Source: Promethearchaeota archaeon (GTDB lineage Archaea; Asgardarchaeota; Lokiarchaeia; Sigyniarchaeales; SOKP01). From it: a DNA stretch of 7,812 nt. Location: contig JAEORV010000058.1 in assembly GCA_016840695.1 (NCBI GenBank), forward strand, positions 1 through 7,812. The letters are read 5' to 3'. The notes beneath the pieces were generated by a model. That model saw only the letters and a list, made by a program, of their open reading frames with translations, ran no database searches and had not been told where the DNA came from. Every line of letters begins with the position of its first letter. Positions within the stretch are counted from its first letter, which is position 1. A program made the translations under genes and the position numbers. This document shows, piece by piece, positions 1 to 6,417 of the stretch.

Positions 1-661
1 CTAATAAACGAGGGCCAACCATTTTATACATCGGACTATCCTTATCTTGCAGGAATTCCATAACACCTTCCTCCATATTACCTGGGAGAATTGCATTAAC
101 TCTAATATTGAATTTACCCCATTCAACAGCCAGGGATCTAGTGAGACCAACTATGCCAATTTTAGTGGTTGCATATGCGCTATAGCCTACTGAGAATCCT
201 ATTTGTCCAGCCATACTTGAGAAATTAATAATATTGCCTTTTTTTTGTTTTATCATCATTTTCCCCATTTCTCGACAACAAAGGAACGTACCAGTTAGAT
301 TAGTATTAATCATGTTCTTCCAACGCTCTAAGCTATAATTTTTAGTAGGAGCCATCTCACCGAGCCCGGCATTATTTACAAGAATGTCGCATTTACCATA
401 ATATTCTTTCATTTTCTCAACCATTTGTTTTACATCAGATTCATTAGTAACATCGCATTTAATTGCGATACAGTCCCTTCCAGTTTTTTTTAAGTTCTCA
501 ACAGCATTATCTAACTTCCCGTGGATATCCCTCCCACAAATCGCTACATCAGCTCCTGCTTGAGCTAATCCTTCTGCAGAGAAATATCCTAAGCCTTTCC
601 CTCCTCCTGTAATGAGCGCAACACTTCCATCTAGCTTAAATAAATCAAACACGTGAGCCAT
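1..661 (-). CDS. Short-chain dehydrogenase/reductase (SDR), 3' end outside window
   Basis: The first 220 residues of a classical SDR are visible; the C-terminus runs off the left edge. This family are soluble NAD(P)(H)-dependent oxidoreductases acting on alcohol/carbonyl groups, normally about 250 residues, so about 30 are missing. Visible motifs: the dinucleotide-binding loop TGGGKGLG at residues 18-25, the structural NNAG at 96-99, Asn121 in NLTG, the probable catalytic Ser149, and Tyr163-x3-Lys167 (YATTK), followed by a PG turn at 193-194. The N-terminus (DLFKLDGSVALITGG) resembles gluconate 5-dehydrogenase-type SDRs, but the substrate cannot be assigned. The ATG at 661 is chosen because it lies about 10 residues before the first beta strand, as usual; no strong SD site precedes it. 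It follows the sulfatase on the same strand, separated by 118 bp that hold its own palindrome-associated promoter. The family call is secure; the specific reaction is unknown. Confidence 0.93.
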   Translation of the reverse strand, partial: MAHVFDLFKLDGSVALITGGGKGLGYFSAEGLAQAGADVAICGRDIHGKLDNAVENLKKTGRDCIAIKCDVTNESDVKQMVEKMKEYYGKCDILVNNAGLGEMAPTKNYSLERWKNMINTNLTGTFLCCREMGKMMIKQKKGNIINFSSMAGQIGFSVGYSAYATTKIGIVGLTRSLAVEWGKFNIRVNAILPGNMEEGVMEFLQDKDSPMYKMVGPRLL

Positions 662-720
662 AATCAATAAATCTCAATATTTCTTTTATTTCTTGTTATT
701 ATAAATAATTATTTTAGATA

Positions 721-730
721 ATTTTTAAAT
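721..730 (-). promoter_or_regulatory. Probable TATA element of the dehydrogenase
   Basis: On the minus strand this reads ATTTAAAAAT and directly abuts the 18-bp palindrome at 731-748. A start site about 25 bases downstream would leave a leader of roughly 40 bases before the ATG at 661. The call rests on composition and position only; a second AT-rich run (TTTATAAT) lies further downstream and could serve instead. Confidence 0.4.
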
Positions 731-748
731 CTTTACACTAGCGTAAAG
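731..748. promoter_or_regulatory. Operator-like palindrome, copy 1
   Basis: CTTTACACTAGCGTAAAG; 8 of 9 position pairs are complementary. It is one of four intergenic copies of the same 18-bp element in this window and lies immediately upstream of the TATA-like element of the dehydrogenase, so it overlaps where TFB would contact a BRE. It is inferred to be the binding site of a dimeric regulator, most simply the one encoded at 2410-3111. Confidence 0.8.
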
Positions 749-779
749 AAAAAATTAGTTACTGTCAAAAGAAATTGAT

Positions 780-2291
780 TTAGTGCATTGCTTTTCTAGT
801 TGGAAACTTTAACTGAACGTTAATGATTTCTCTCATGAGTTCCTCGACGAGTTGATTTTTTAATGCCTCATCTTTACTCCATAGATCGTTAACTTCGCCA
901 GGATCGTTTTTATAATCGAAAATATCTCCATTTTCAAATCCGTCGTAAAGTGTTAATCGATGCTGTTCAGTTACAAGAGTTCGAAGTCTATATGCTTCTT
1001 TTCTATTGATGTGGAGCAGTTCTTCGTCGTGTTCAATTAAACACCGCTCTCTCACTTTTTTATTAGCATCTTCTAATATTGGAGTAATGTCAAGTCCTTG
1101 ACTCCTTTGCAGTTGTTTATTCCTCTCCACTCCTAATAAATTTAATATCGTTCCAGGAATATCAATCGTGCTGACGAGAGAATCTGAAACGGACGATTTT
1201 GTGAGACCTGGTACTTTCCATATCAATGGCGGATTTATCACGCTGCGGAAATGAGCAGGTCCTTTTACGACAAGTCCGTGATCCCCACAATAATCCCCGT
1301 GGTCGCTTAAGAAAAGCACCATCGTGTTTTCTGCCAAACCAGACTTGTCTAAAGCAGCGAGAACTCTTCCAATACCGTCGTCAATCATTGCAATTGAACC
1401 ATAGGTAAGAGCAGTAAATTTTCTGGCGAACTCTTCATCAATTAAAGTGGGAAGAACGGGTTCAAAGCCGTGCTTTATGTACTTTCCTAAAAAATCGTGT
1501 TCGAGTAACTTTTGCCCGTCGTTAAAATTTGCGGGGAGTTCGACGTCATCGGGGTTATACATGTCCTTATATTTCCCTGGAGGGCACACTGGTTGATGTG
1601 GGTCGGGAAAAGAGCAGTGGAGAAAGAATGGTTTATTTTCATACTCTCCATTGGCCGCCCTTTCAATATATTTTACAGTTTCGTTCGCCACCCAGGTCGT
1701 TGGATACAACTCTTCTGGCAACCTTGTCTCGTAGGTAAATTTGCTGATTCGACCAGGATCTGATAGGTAATCCTCAATGTCGTATCCTTGTTCTTTTAAC
1801 CACTCGTAATAATGACCGCTCATCATATCTCCGTGACCATTAGCGAGCAAATTTTCCTCAAAACCATAATAGTCTTGAGTTTTCTCAATGTCAACTTTTC
1901 CATCCCACCAATCAATAATAGACTCCAAGGAAATAGGCTCAGTTTTTCTATATCTAGTATATCGTGGAGCTAAATGTTGGAAATGGAGCTTTCCTACGTT
2001 ACAAGTGTGATACCCCTCACTTAATAATACTTTAGTTAGCATGGGTAATTCTGGATTTAAATTAATACCGTTCGAACGAGTTTTATGCTCACTAGGGAGT
2101 TGACCTGTAAAAAAATTTGCCCGGTTTGGCATGCATATTGGCGTGTTGCAAAAATAATTCGTGAACCTCACGCCGCCATCAGCAATAGAGTCCATGTGTG
2201 GAGTTTTTAACAACTTGTTTCCGGAACAGCTCATGTGGGCGGATCTTTGCTGGTCCGTGATTAATACTAAAACATTCATGTTTTCGCTCAT
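780..2291 (-). CDS. Sulfatase (formylglycine-dependent, alkaline phosphatase superfamily)
   Basis: A 503-residue type I sulfatase, full length for the family, expected to hydrolyse a sulfate (or related) ester. Numbered from the ATG at 2291: metal-binding Asp13 in LITDQQ; the signature CMPNR at 53-57, a Cys-type CxPxR in which Cys53 would be converted to formylglycine; GKLH with Lys101 and His103; FPDPH with His232; the metal motif SDHGD at 329-333; and Lys343. All catalytic landmarks are present, so the gene looks intact. There is no signal peptide, so it should act in the cytoplasm. The TTG at 2300 could extend it by three residues, and the ATG at 2279 could shorten it by four; 2291 is preferred as the first ATG, with only a weak GGT just upstream. 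It is divergent from the regulator and shares palindrome copy 2 with it. It needs a formylglycine-generating enzyme or anSME encoded elsewhere. The substrate is unknown; phosphonate monoester hydrolase-like activity is possible. Confidence 0.93.
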   Translation of the reverse strand: MSENMNVLVLITDQQRSAHMSCSGNKLLKTPHMDSIADGGVRFTNYFCNTPICMPNRANFFTGQLPSEHKTRSNGINLNPELPMLTKVLLSEGYHTCNVGKLHFQHLAPRYTRYRKTEPISLESIIDWWDGKVDIEKTQDYYGFEENLLANGHGDMMSGHYYEWLKEQGYDIEDYLSDPGRISKFTYETRLPEELYPTTWVANETVKYIERAANGEYENKPFFLHCSFPDPHQPVCPPGKYKDMYNPDDVELPANFNDGQKLLEHDFLGKYIKHGFEPVLPTLIDEEFARKFTALTYGSIAMIDDGIGRVLAALDKSGLAENTMVLFLSDHGDYCGDHGLVVKGPAHFRSVINPPLIWKVPGLTKSSVSDSLVSTIDIPGTILNLLGVERNKQLQRSQGLDITPILEDANKKVRERCLIEHDEELLHINRKEAYRLRTLVTEQHRLTLYDGFENGDIFDYKNDPGEVNDLWSKDEALKNQLVEELMREIINVQLKFPTRKAMH

Positions 2292-2333
2292 GATAACCAA
2301 AACTTAAATATTCAAGTGAAGCAATATTTATTA

Positions 2334-2342
2334 TTAATATAA
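2334..2342 (-). promoter_or_regulatory. Probable TATA element of the sulfatase
   Basis: On the minus strand this reads TTATATTAA, about 8 bases downstream of the palindrome at 2351-2368. A start site about 25 bases further on would give a leader of around 20 bases before the ATG at 2291. It is inferred from position and composition in a very AT-rich spacer. Confidence 0.4.
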
Positions 2343-2350
2343 CATAATTC

Positions 2351-2368
2351 CTTATCACTAGTGTAAAG
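2351..2368. promoter_or_regulatory. Operator-like palindrome, copy 2 (divergent promoter)
   Basis: CTTATCACTAGTGTAAAG; 7 of 9 position pairs are complementary and the right half is the exact consensus. It sits between the divergent sulfatase and regulator genes, about 6-8 bases upstream of a TATA-like element on each side, so one bound protein could govern both. Its place in the regulator's own promoter suggests autoregulation. Confidence 0.8.
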
Positions 2369-2374
2369 AATTTC

Positions 2375-2384
2375 ATATTAAAAA
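2375..2384 (+). promoter_or_regulatory. Probable TATA element of the regulator
   Basis: CATATTAAAA lies about 25-30 bases before the ATG at 2410, so the transcript would be nearly leaderless. That agrees with the lack of any SD sequence before this gene. It begins 6 bases after palindrome copy 2. Confidence 0.45.
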
Positions 2385-2409
2385 TTCTTTTGAAAAAATA
2401 GCTATAATA

Positions 2410-3111
2410 ATGTCAAAAAAAACAGAAAAGAAAGTTAAAAAAGGTGCAATTTGGAAAGATGAAATCGCCCAGTACCTTAGAAAAAATCCATCAGGCTTGA
2501 CGATTACGGATATTGCGAAAGGCATAGGTACATCACGCGTCACGGTAACCAAATACATGCCAGAATTACTTCAAGAAGAAAAAGTTTTCGCCAAGGAAGT
2601 GGGCGTATACAAGCTATATTTCAGCACTGAGAGAAATATCATTCCATTAAGGAATGTACGTAATTTTTACAATGGTATCTTAGCAGGCCTGAAAGGAAAA
2701 CTTGACAAAAAAGATTACAAGGAGATTGGACACGTGGTAGCTGAATACATGAGACCTCTTCTTAGAGACTCTGCTATGGAGAATGTGAAATTTTTAAAAG
2801 ATCCAAAGCGCAAATCATTTAAGGAATTTTTTGAGTTTTTTAAAGAATTATATCCTTACATCGATTTTGTGAATCCTGGAGATATGGACATCGAATTAGA
2901 ATCTATCAGCGATAAAGAAGATACGGCAAGATATATTTTTAAAAACGTGAAATTATTAAAAATTTCAGAAGATTTCAAAGACCACTTCTACCTATGGTCT
3001 GGTGCTATAGGAACCCTGTTTTCATCACTATTAGAAAAACAAGTAACATGTGAAATCATAGATATTAATACCAAGGACTATAGCGTGTTAGTTTCATTAG
3101 AAATTCATTAA
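2410..3111 (+). CDS. Winged-helix transcriptional regulator, probable local regulator
   Basis: A 233-residue soluble protein. A lysine-rich N-terminus (residues 1-15) leads into a helix-turn-helix at about 16-60: DEIAQYLRKNPSGLTITDIA, then GTSRVTVTKYMPELLQEEKV as turn and recognition helix. A short wing-like strand pair (about 60-75) follows. The remaining 150 residues form a mixed alpha/beta domain I cannot assign firmly. Its end (helix LWSGAIGTLFSSLLEK at about 195-210, then strands to 233) faintly recalls V4R-type ligand-binding domains; that is a weak impression. A DNA-binding domain fused to a probable effector domain suits a one-component sensor. Palindrome copy 2 lies in its own promoter, and three more copies precede neighbouring units, so it is the natural candidate to bind them. 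Translation starts at the first ATG with almost no leader. A DUF169 gene follows after 62 bp on the same strand. Confidence 0.85.
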   Translation: MSKKTEKKVKKGAIWKDEIAQYLRKNPSGLTITDIAKGIGTSRVTVTKYMPELLQEEKVFAKEVGVYKLYFSTERNIIPLRNVRNFYNGILAGLKGKLDKKDYKEIGHVVAEYMRPLLRDSAMENVKFLKDPKRKSFKEFFEFFKELYPYIDFVNPGDMDIELESISDKEDTARYIFKNVKLLKISEDFKDHFYLWSGAIGTLFSSLLEKQVTCEIIDINTKDYSVLVSLEIH

Positions 3112-3118
3112 ATGCTCC

Positions 3119-3130
3119 TTTTCTATTTTT
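3119..3130 (+). terminator. T-rich tract after the regulator, possible archaeal terminator
   Basis: TTTTCTATTTTT starts 7 bases after the regulator's stop codon. Archaeal RNA polymerase often terminates at such U-rich tracts without a hairpin. The identical 12-mer occurs at 7030-7041 after the flavodoxin, again just upstream of a DUF169 gene. Readthrough into the DUF169 gene remains possible. Confidence 0.4.
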
Positions 3131-3173
3131 GACAATATCATTCATGAATAAAAAAAATCTATTGTGAAAAAAA

Positions 3174-4013
3174 ATGCAAGATTATACTAAATCTGATTAT
3201 AAGAAGAAAGGAAAGGAATTATACGACAAATTACACCTTTCCTCGTATCCCGTGGCCATTAAATACATAAAAAGCGAGGATGAAGTTCCAAGAGGATATA
3301 CACGACCATCTGCCACGGGCAAAAAAATGTCAATCTGCCAAGCGTTTGGAATGTCTCGAAAATGGGGCATGAGCTATGGAATAACTTATAAGGACAATTT
3401 TTGTACGCCTGCGTCGTTAGGTCATGGTTGGATTCCATTATCTAAAGAGGAAATGATTGAAAGTCAAGTTAAACAAGGCTGGCATAAAGATATTGATGCA
3501 GAACGAAGAAGAGCGGAGAAATTATATGATAAGCTCGAGGATATTATAAAAGAAGGCTTTTGTGGATTAATATGTGCACCATTAATGAAGACAAGATTCA
3601 TTCCTGATACAATTTTAGTATTTGGAAATGGAGGTCAAATAATGCATGTAATCCACGCGCTCACATTTGAACACGACGAGAAATATGCGATCACTTCAGC
3701 CTTTGAAGGATATGGGGAATCTTGTGGTAAGGGAGGTTTGAGACCTTTCTTAAGTAAAAAACCTCAAATCGTCATGCCTGGCGCAGGCGATCGAGCGTTT
3801 GCGGGAATACAAGAACACGAGATAGGGATTGGGTTTCCAGGGTTCCATCTGTTTTATATAATGGACAATTTATTTAAATCGGGCGGCCCAATGAACATTG
3901 GGTATCCAATGAGGCAATTATTACCCCTTGAATTAGACGAGAACATCACTCCCGGATTTAAATGGGTGAAAGAAAAGATGGAAGAAATGGAAGAGAAAAA
4001 GAAAGGTGAATGA
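3174..4013 (+). CDS. DUF169 family protein (COG2043-like), first copy
   Basis: A 279-residue soluble protein of the uncharacterised DUF169 family, near full length. Compared with its paralogue at 7067, three cysteines are invariant: Cys55 in SICQAF, Cys77 in DNFC and Cys184 in GYGESC. Also shared are SYPVAIKYIK/TYPLAIKYIK near residues 24-33, the helix IMHVIHAL (156-163), the loop PGAGDR/PGTGDR at 202-207, and LFKSG near 233. This copy has an extra Cys130/Cys134 pair that the paralogue lacks. Conserved cysteines with a glycine-rich GYGESCGKGG segment suggest metal, Fe-S or cofactor binding, but no biochemical function is known to me. The C-terminus (about 264-279) is a charged, glutamate/lysine-rich helix. 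GTGA at 3164-3167, 6 bases before the ATG, is a plausible SD. It may be cotranscribed with the regulator upstream; no palindrome precedes it. The reductase pair follows after a gap containing palindrome copy 3. Confidence 0.88.
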   Translation: MQDYTKSDYKKKGKELYDKLHLSSYPVAIKYIKSEDEVPRGYTRPSATGKKMSICQAFGMSRKWGMSYGITYKDNFCTPASLGHGWIPLSKEEMIESQVKQGWHKDIDAERRRAEKLYDKLEDIIKEGFCGLICAPLMKTRFIPDTILVFGNGGQIMHVIHALTFEHDEKYAITSAFEGYGESCGKGGLRPFLSKKPQIVMPGAGDRAFAGIQEHEIGIGFPGFHLFYIMDNLFKSGGPMNIGYPMRQLLPLELDENITPGFKWVKEKMEEMEEKKKGE

Positions 4014-4022
4014 TTTCTTTAT

Positions 4023-4040
4023 CTTTACTATGGTGTAAAG
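4023..4040. promoter_or_regulatory. Operator-like palindrome, copy 3
   Basis: CTTTACTATGGTGTAAAG; both six-base arms, CTTTAC and GTAAAG, are perfect, while the central six bases break symmetry. It lies 10 bases after the first DUF169 gene and directly abuts the TATA-like element that would serve the reductase pair. Confidence 0.8.
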
Positions 4041-4047
4041 TTTATAT
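4041..4047 (+). promoter_or_regulatory. Probable TATA element of the reductase pair
   Basis: TTTATAT immediately follows palindrome copy 3. A start site near 4070 would leave a leader of about 40 bases containing the SD at 4101-4105. A partial repeat of the palindrome core, CTAGTGTA, lies just downstream at 4052-4059, between this box and the expected start site. Confidence 0.45.
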
Positions 4048-4100
4048 TGATCTAGTGTATTATTATAATTAAATAGTGGTTTATAAAATTAATAAGAAAA

Positions 4101-4105
4101 GGTGA
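4101..4105 (+). promoter_or_regulatory. Ribosome binding site favouring an upstream start of the first reductase
   Basis: GGTGA is an exact match to the archaeal SD core (GGAGGTGATCC). It lies 6 bases before an ATT codon at 4112, but 33 bases before the first in-frame ATG (4139), too far to serve it. Together with sequence similarity to the paralogue upstream of 4139, it argues that translation begins near 4112. Confidence 0.5.
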
Positions 4106-4111
4106 AAATTT

Positions 4112-5230
4112 ATTACTTTAGAAAATGATATCAAGGAAATGATACTCGATAGCATTGCGCCACTTGAGACAAAGGTAGGGTTTGCCACGCTCGAGACAAT
4201 GAAGTCGGACATACCCGGAACCGATCTTACCTATTTACTCCCCGAGGCTCAATCAGCGGTAAGCTTCTACCTGCCCTTTGATAAAGAGATGATCTTAAAA
4301 TATCTCGGAAAAGTCGATCCAAGCATTCGTGGAATACACGAGGAAGAGAACCTAGAGCTGCACAGAATAATATGGAGGGCGTGTCAACGAGTCAAGCATT
4401 GGCTAATTGAGCAAGGTTACAAGGCAATATCGGTAATTCCCAATAACCATTATAGGACAGATGTTCCTAATTGGCAAATAACCCTCCCACCAGAACTTTC
4501 TTTAAGATATTTAGCCGTTGCATCTGGGGTGGCCTCGTTTGGGTGGTCTGGAAACGTGGGAACGAAAGAATATGGTACTGCCATTCTTGTTGCTGGCTTA
4601 ATCACTTCAGCAAAACTTGAACCAACGAAACGGATACCCGAATCGGAAGGATTTTGCAACAAATGCATGATTTGCACTAAAGTGTGTGCTTTTGGCATGT
4701 TTAGCGAGGAAGAAGCAACAACCGTGACAATCGGCGGAGAAACGTTTTCATACTCCAAAAGGGGCCCCATGATGCGTTGTGCTATCACGTGTGGCGGAGC
4801 TAATGGATTACATAGGTCTGGAAAATTTTCCACATGGTCTCCTGGGCGATATGAGTACGCTGAAAACAATAAAGAACTAAATCGCGTCTGTCAAATCGCA
4901 ATGACAAGTCAAAAGAAACGACTTCCGTACCAAGACAGTTCTGATGGGTACGCGGCCGCTTCTTATGATGGTAAATATAGAACACAGCTCACATGTGGCA
5001 ATTGTAACTACATCTGTGGTGGAAATATTAAGGAAACCGCTTTAAGATACAAAACTTTAGTCAATTCTGGATGCGTGATTCAAAGAGAAGATGGTTGTCT
5101 CGAAATTTATCCCCCAGAAAAGGCAAAAGAAGTGTTTGAATCAATGCCTAATAAACACCAGCGATTATACACGAGAGATTACAAGAAACGAATGCCAAAA
5201 AAAGCTGAGAAAGAAAAGACAACTGCGTGA
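4112..5230 (+). CDS. QueG/reductive dehalogenase-like 4Fe-4S reductase, first of tandem pair
   Basis: A soluble Fe-S protein of the epoxyqueuosine reductase (QueG)/reductive dehalogenase superfamily, whose members use two [4Fe-4S] clusters and a cobamide for reductive cleavage. Numbered from the ATG at 4139 (363 residues): an N-terminal domain with KVGFAT at 12-17; FGWSGN at 134-139, matching the QueG GWxGKN region; the first cluster motif C173-x2-C176-x2-C179-x3-C183; then C214 and C218; an unusual block GKFSTWSPGR at 228-237; and the second motif C286-x2-C289-x3-C293. The prolines that normally follow the last cysteine of each motif are absent. There is no Tat signal, so it is cytoplasmic, unlike respiratory RdhA. 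Start: the segment LENDIKEMIL before and across 4139 aligns with LEKEIEQFLL of the paralogue, so the ATG at 4139 is probably internal. The ATT at 4112 follows an SD, but ATT starts are rare; a one-base error in the AAAA run at 4105-4108 would instead bring the GTG at 4102 into frame. The substrate and actual cobamide use are inference. Confidence 0.87.
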   Translation: MTLENDIKEMILDSIAPLETKVGFATLETMKSDIPGTDLTYLLPEAQSAVSFYLPFDKEMILKYLGKVDPSIRGIHEEENLELHRIIWRACQRVKHWLIEQGYKAISVIPNNHYRTDVPNWQITLPPELSLRYLAVASGVASFGWSGNVGTKEYGTAILVAGLITSAKLEPTKRIPESEGFCNKCMICTKVCAFGMFSEEEATTVTIGGETFSYSKRGPMMRCAITCGGANGLHRSGKFSTWSPGRYEYAENNKELNRVCQIAMTSQKKRLPYQDSSDGYAAASYDGKYRTQLTCGNCNYICGGNIKETALRYKTLVNSGCVIQREDGCLEIYPPEKAKEVFESMPNKHQRLYTRDYKKRMPKKAEKEKTTA

Positions 5231-5291
5231 GTATCAAAAAAAACAATTAAATAAAAAAAACAAAATTCAATAAAAATAAGTTGATGATTAT

Positions 5292-6374
5292 TTGACAACT
5301 ATAAATGGTAAAAAAGACCATGATTTGCCTTTAGAGAAAGAGATTGAGCAATTTTTACTCGAACGAGGTGCCATAAAAGTTGGTTTTGCCACGCGAGAAA
5401 CGCTAGCAGGACCACCTAACGCGGACATTACCTACATCATTCCGGAAGCGCGCTCCGCAATAAGTTACGCTCTCCCTTTTGATAAAGACATTATCAGGGA
5501 TTATTTAAGCAAGAAAGATTTTGATGGGCACGAGAAAAATAGATTTGACCTCAATTATCGATCGATAAAAATCTCTAACGAACTTGCTCAATGGTTAACA
5601 GAAAAGGGCTATGAATCAAAAAGAATAATCTCAAACAATAACTACAAGAAGGAAATTAAAGGATGGCAAGCAACAATGCCTCCAAGACTTTCCCATCGCT
5701 ACGTCGCTGTTGCTTCTGGTGTGGGATCGTTTGGTTGGTCGGGAAATGTGGGAATGAAAGGTTACGGGACAACAATTCTACTTGGGACGGTTGTAACTAC
5801 CGCAGAGCTTGAACCGACTCAACCACTCCCGCCTGAAGAATCTTTCTGTACGAAATGCAAGTTGTGTACGAAAGTGTGTTCTGCAGAAATGTTTTCAAAA
5901 GACGAGGAGGTCACGTTTACTCTTGGTGGAATTGAATACACGCATTCCGCACGAAATGGATACGTTCGTTGCCAATACGTTTGCGGAGGCTTTACAGGAT
6001 TGCATAAAAACGGAAAATTCTCCACCTGGTCTCCTGGACGATTTCCTATCCCTGAAACAAACGAAGAAATATACAAAGCGATGGGTAGGGCCGTAAGAAG
6101 ATATGCGACCTGGCCAGAAAGAACGCGAAAAGACGGATACATCAACGAATCAGCACCTGGCATAAACATCAGGCTCACGTGTGGATTTTGCCAGAATATA
6201 TGTTGGGGAAATCCAAAAGATACCGCAGAAAACTACAAGATAATAACTGAATCTGGCTGTATTATCCAAAATCTTGACGGTTCGATGACCGTGCTTCCTC
6301 CCAAAGAAGCGGAAGAATACTTTCGCTCGCTTCCGAAAAAACATCAGAAGAAGTATTGCATAGATAGGACCTGA
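5292..6374 (+). CDS. QueG/reductive dehalogenase-like 4Fe-4S reductase, second of tandem pair
   Basis: A 360-residue paralogue of the preceding protein, roughly half identical across its length, so the pair arose by tandem duplication. It keeps the whole architecture: KVGFAT at 29-34; FGWSGN at 147-152; the first cluster motif C186-x2-C189-x2-C192-x3-C196; C227 and C231; GKFSTWSPGR at 241-250; and the second motif C297-x2-C300-x3-C304. Again neither motif ends in CP (Ser and Trp follow). All nine paired cysteines are retained, so both copies should carry two clusters and neither looks degenerate. There is no signal peptide. The start is a TTG at 5292 with GTTGA (5280-5284) seven bases upstream as an imperfect SD; no in-frame ATG occurs before residue 129. 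A TTG at 5325 is a later alternative. The 61-bp gap from the first copy holds no palindrome or clear terminator, so the two are probably one operon and may form a heteromer. Function beyond cobamide/Fe-S reductase-like is unassigned. Confidence 0.88.
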   Translation: MTTINGKKDHDLPLEKEIEQFLLERGAIKVGFATRETLAGPPNADITYIIPEARSAISYALPFDKDIIRDYLSKKDFDGHEKNRFDLNYRSIKISNELAQWLTEKGYESKRIISNNNYKKEIKGWQATMPPRLSHRYVAVASGVGSFGWSGNVGMKGYGTTILLGTVVTTAELEPTQPLPPEESFCTKCKLCTKVCSAEMFSKDEEVTFTLGGIEYTHSARNGYVRCQYVCGGFTGLHKNGKFSTWSPGRFPIPETNEEIYKAMGRAVRRYATWPERTRKDGYINESAPGINIRLTCGFCQNICWGNPKDTAENYKIITESGCIIQNLDGSMTVLPPKEAEEYFRSLPKKHQKKYCIDRT

Positions 6375-6394
6375 TAAACTTCAAATTCAAATAA

Positions 6395-6412
6395 TTTCTT
6401 TTTTCATTTTTT
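6395..6412 (+). terminator. T-rich tract after the reductase pair
   Basis: Runs of three, six and six T residues broken by C and CA, beginning 20 bases after the stop codon of the second reductase. It is a plausible hairpin-free archaeal terminator closing the reductase operon, just before palindrome copy 4. Confidence 0.5.
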
Positions 6413-6417
6413 ATTAT

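Noticed and set aside
1226..1763. Plus-strand open frames inside the sulfatase region
   Set aside because: They are fully covered by the well-supported minus-strand sulfatase, which has every catalytic motif. Their translations look like non-protein sequence.
2368..2387. Inverted repeat GAATTT...AAATTC around the regulator's TATA-like element
   Set aside because: Six-base AT-rich arms in an AT-rich spacer are expected by chance, and no other promoter here has a similar arrangement.
3132..3166. Possible operator or hairpin upstream of the first DUF169 gene (ACAATA...TATTGT, and TTCATGAA)
   Set aside because: The arms are short, widely spaced and unlike the four-copy palindrome; there is no second occurrence to support a function.
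4450..4869. A 139-codon open frame antisense to the first reductase, and a similar one at 5819-6178 antisense to the second
   Set aside because: They lie in equivalent parts of two homologous genes, so they are complements of conserved coding sequence. The sense proteins carry recognisable cluster motifs, and the antisense products show no family features.
5555..5568. Perfect 14-bp palindrome TTATCGATCGATAA
   Set aside because: It lies inside the second reductase gene, reads as ordinary codons, has no partner copies in the window and differs from the operator motif. Probably chance.
4112..6374. Calling the pair respiratory reductive dehalogenases (rdhA)
   Set aside because: There is no Tat signal and no adjacent membrane-anchor (rdhB-like) gene, and the proteins are shorter than typical RdhA. 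Only superfamily membership is supported.
4112..6374. Calling either reductase queG (epoxyqueuosine reductase)
   Set aside because: The cluster motifs lack the usual CP and the extra GKFSTWSPGR block is unlike QueG. No queuosine or archaeosine genes are nearby.
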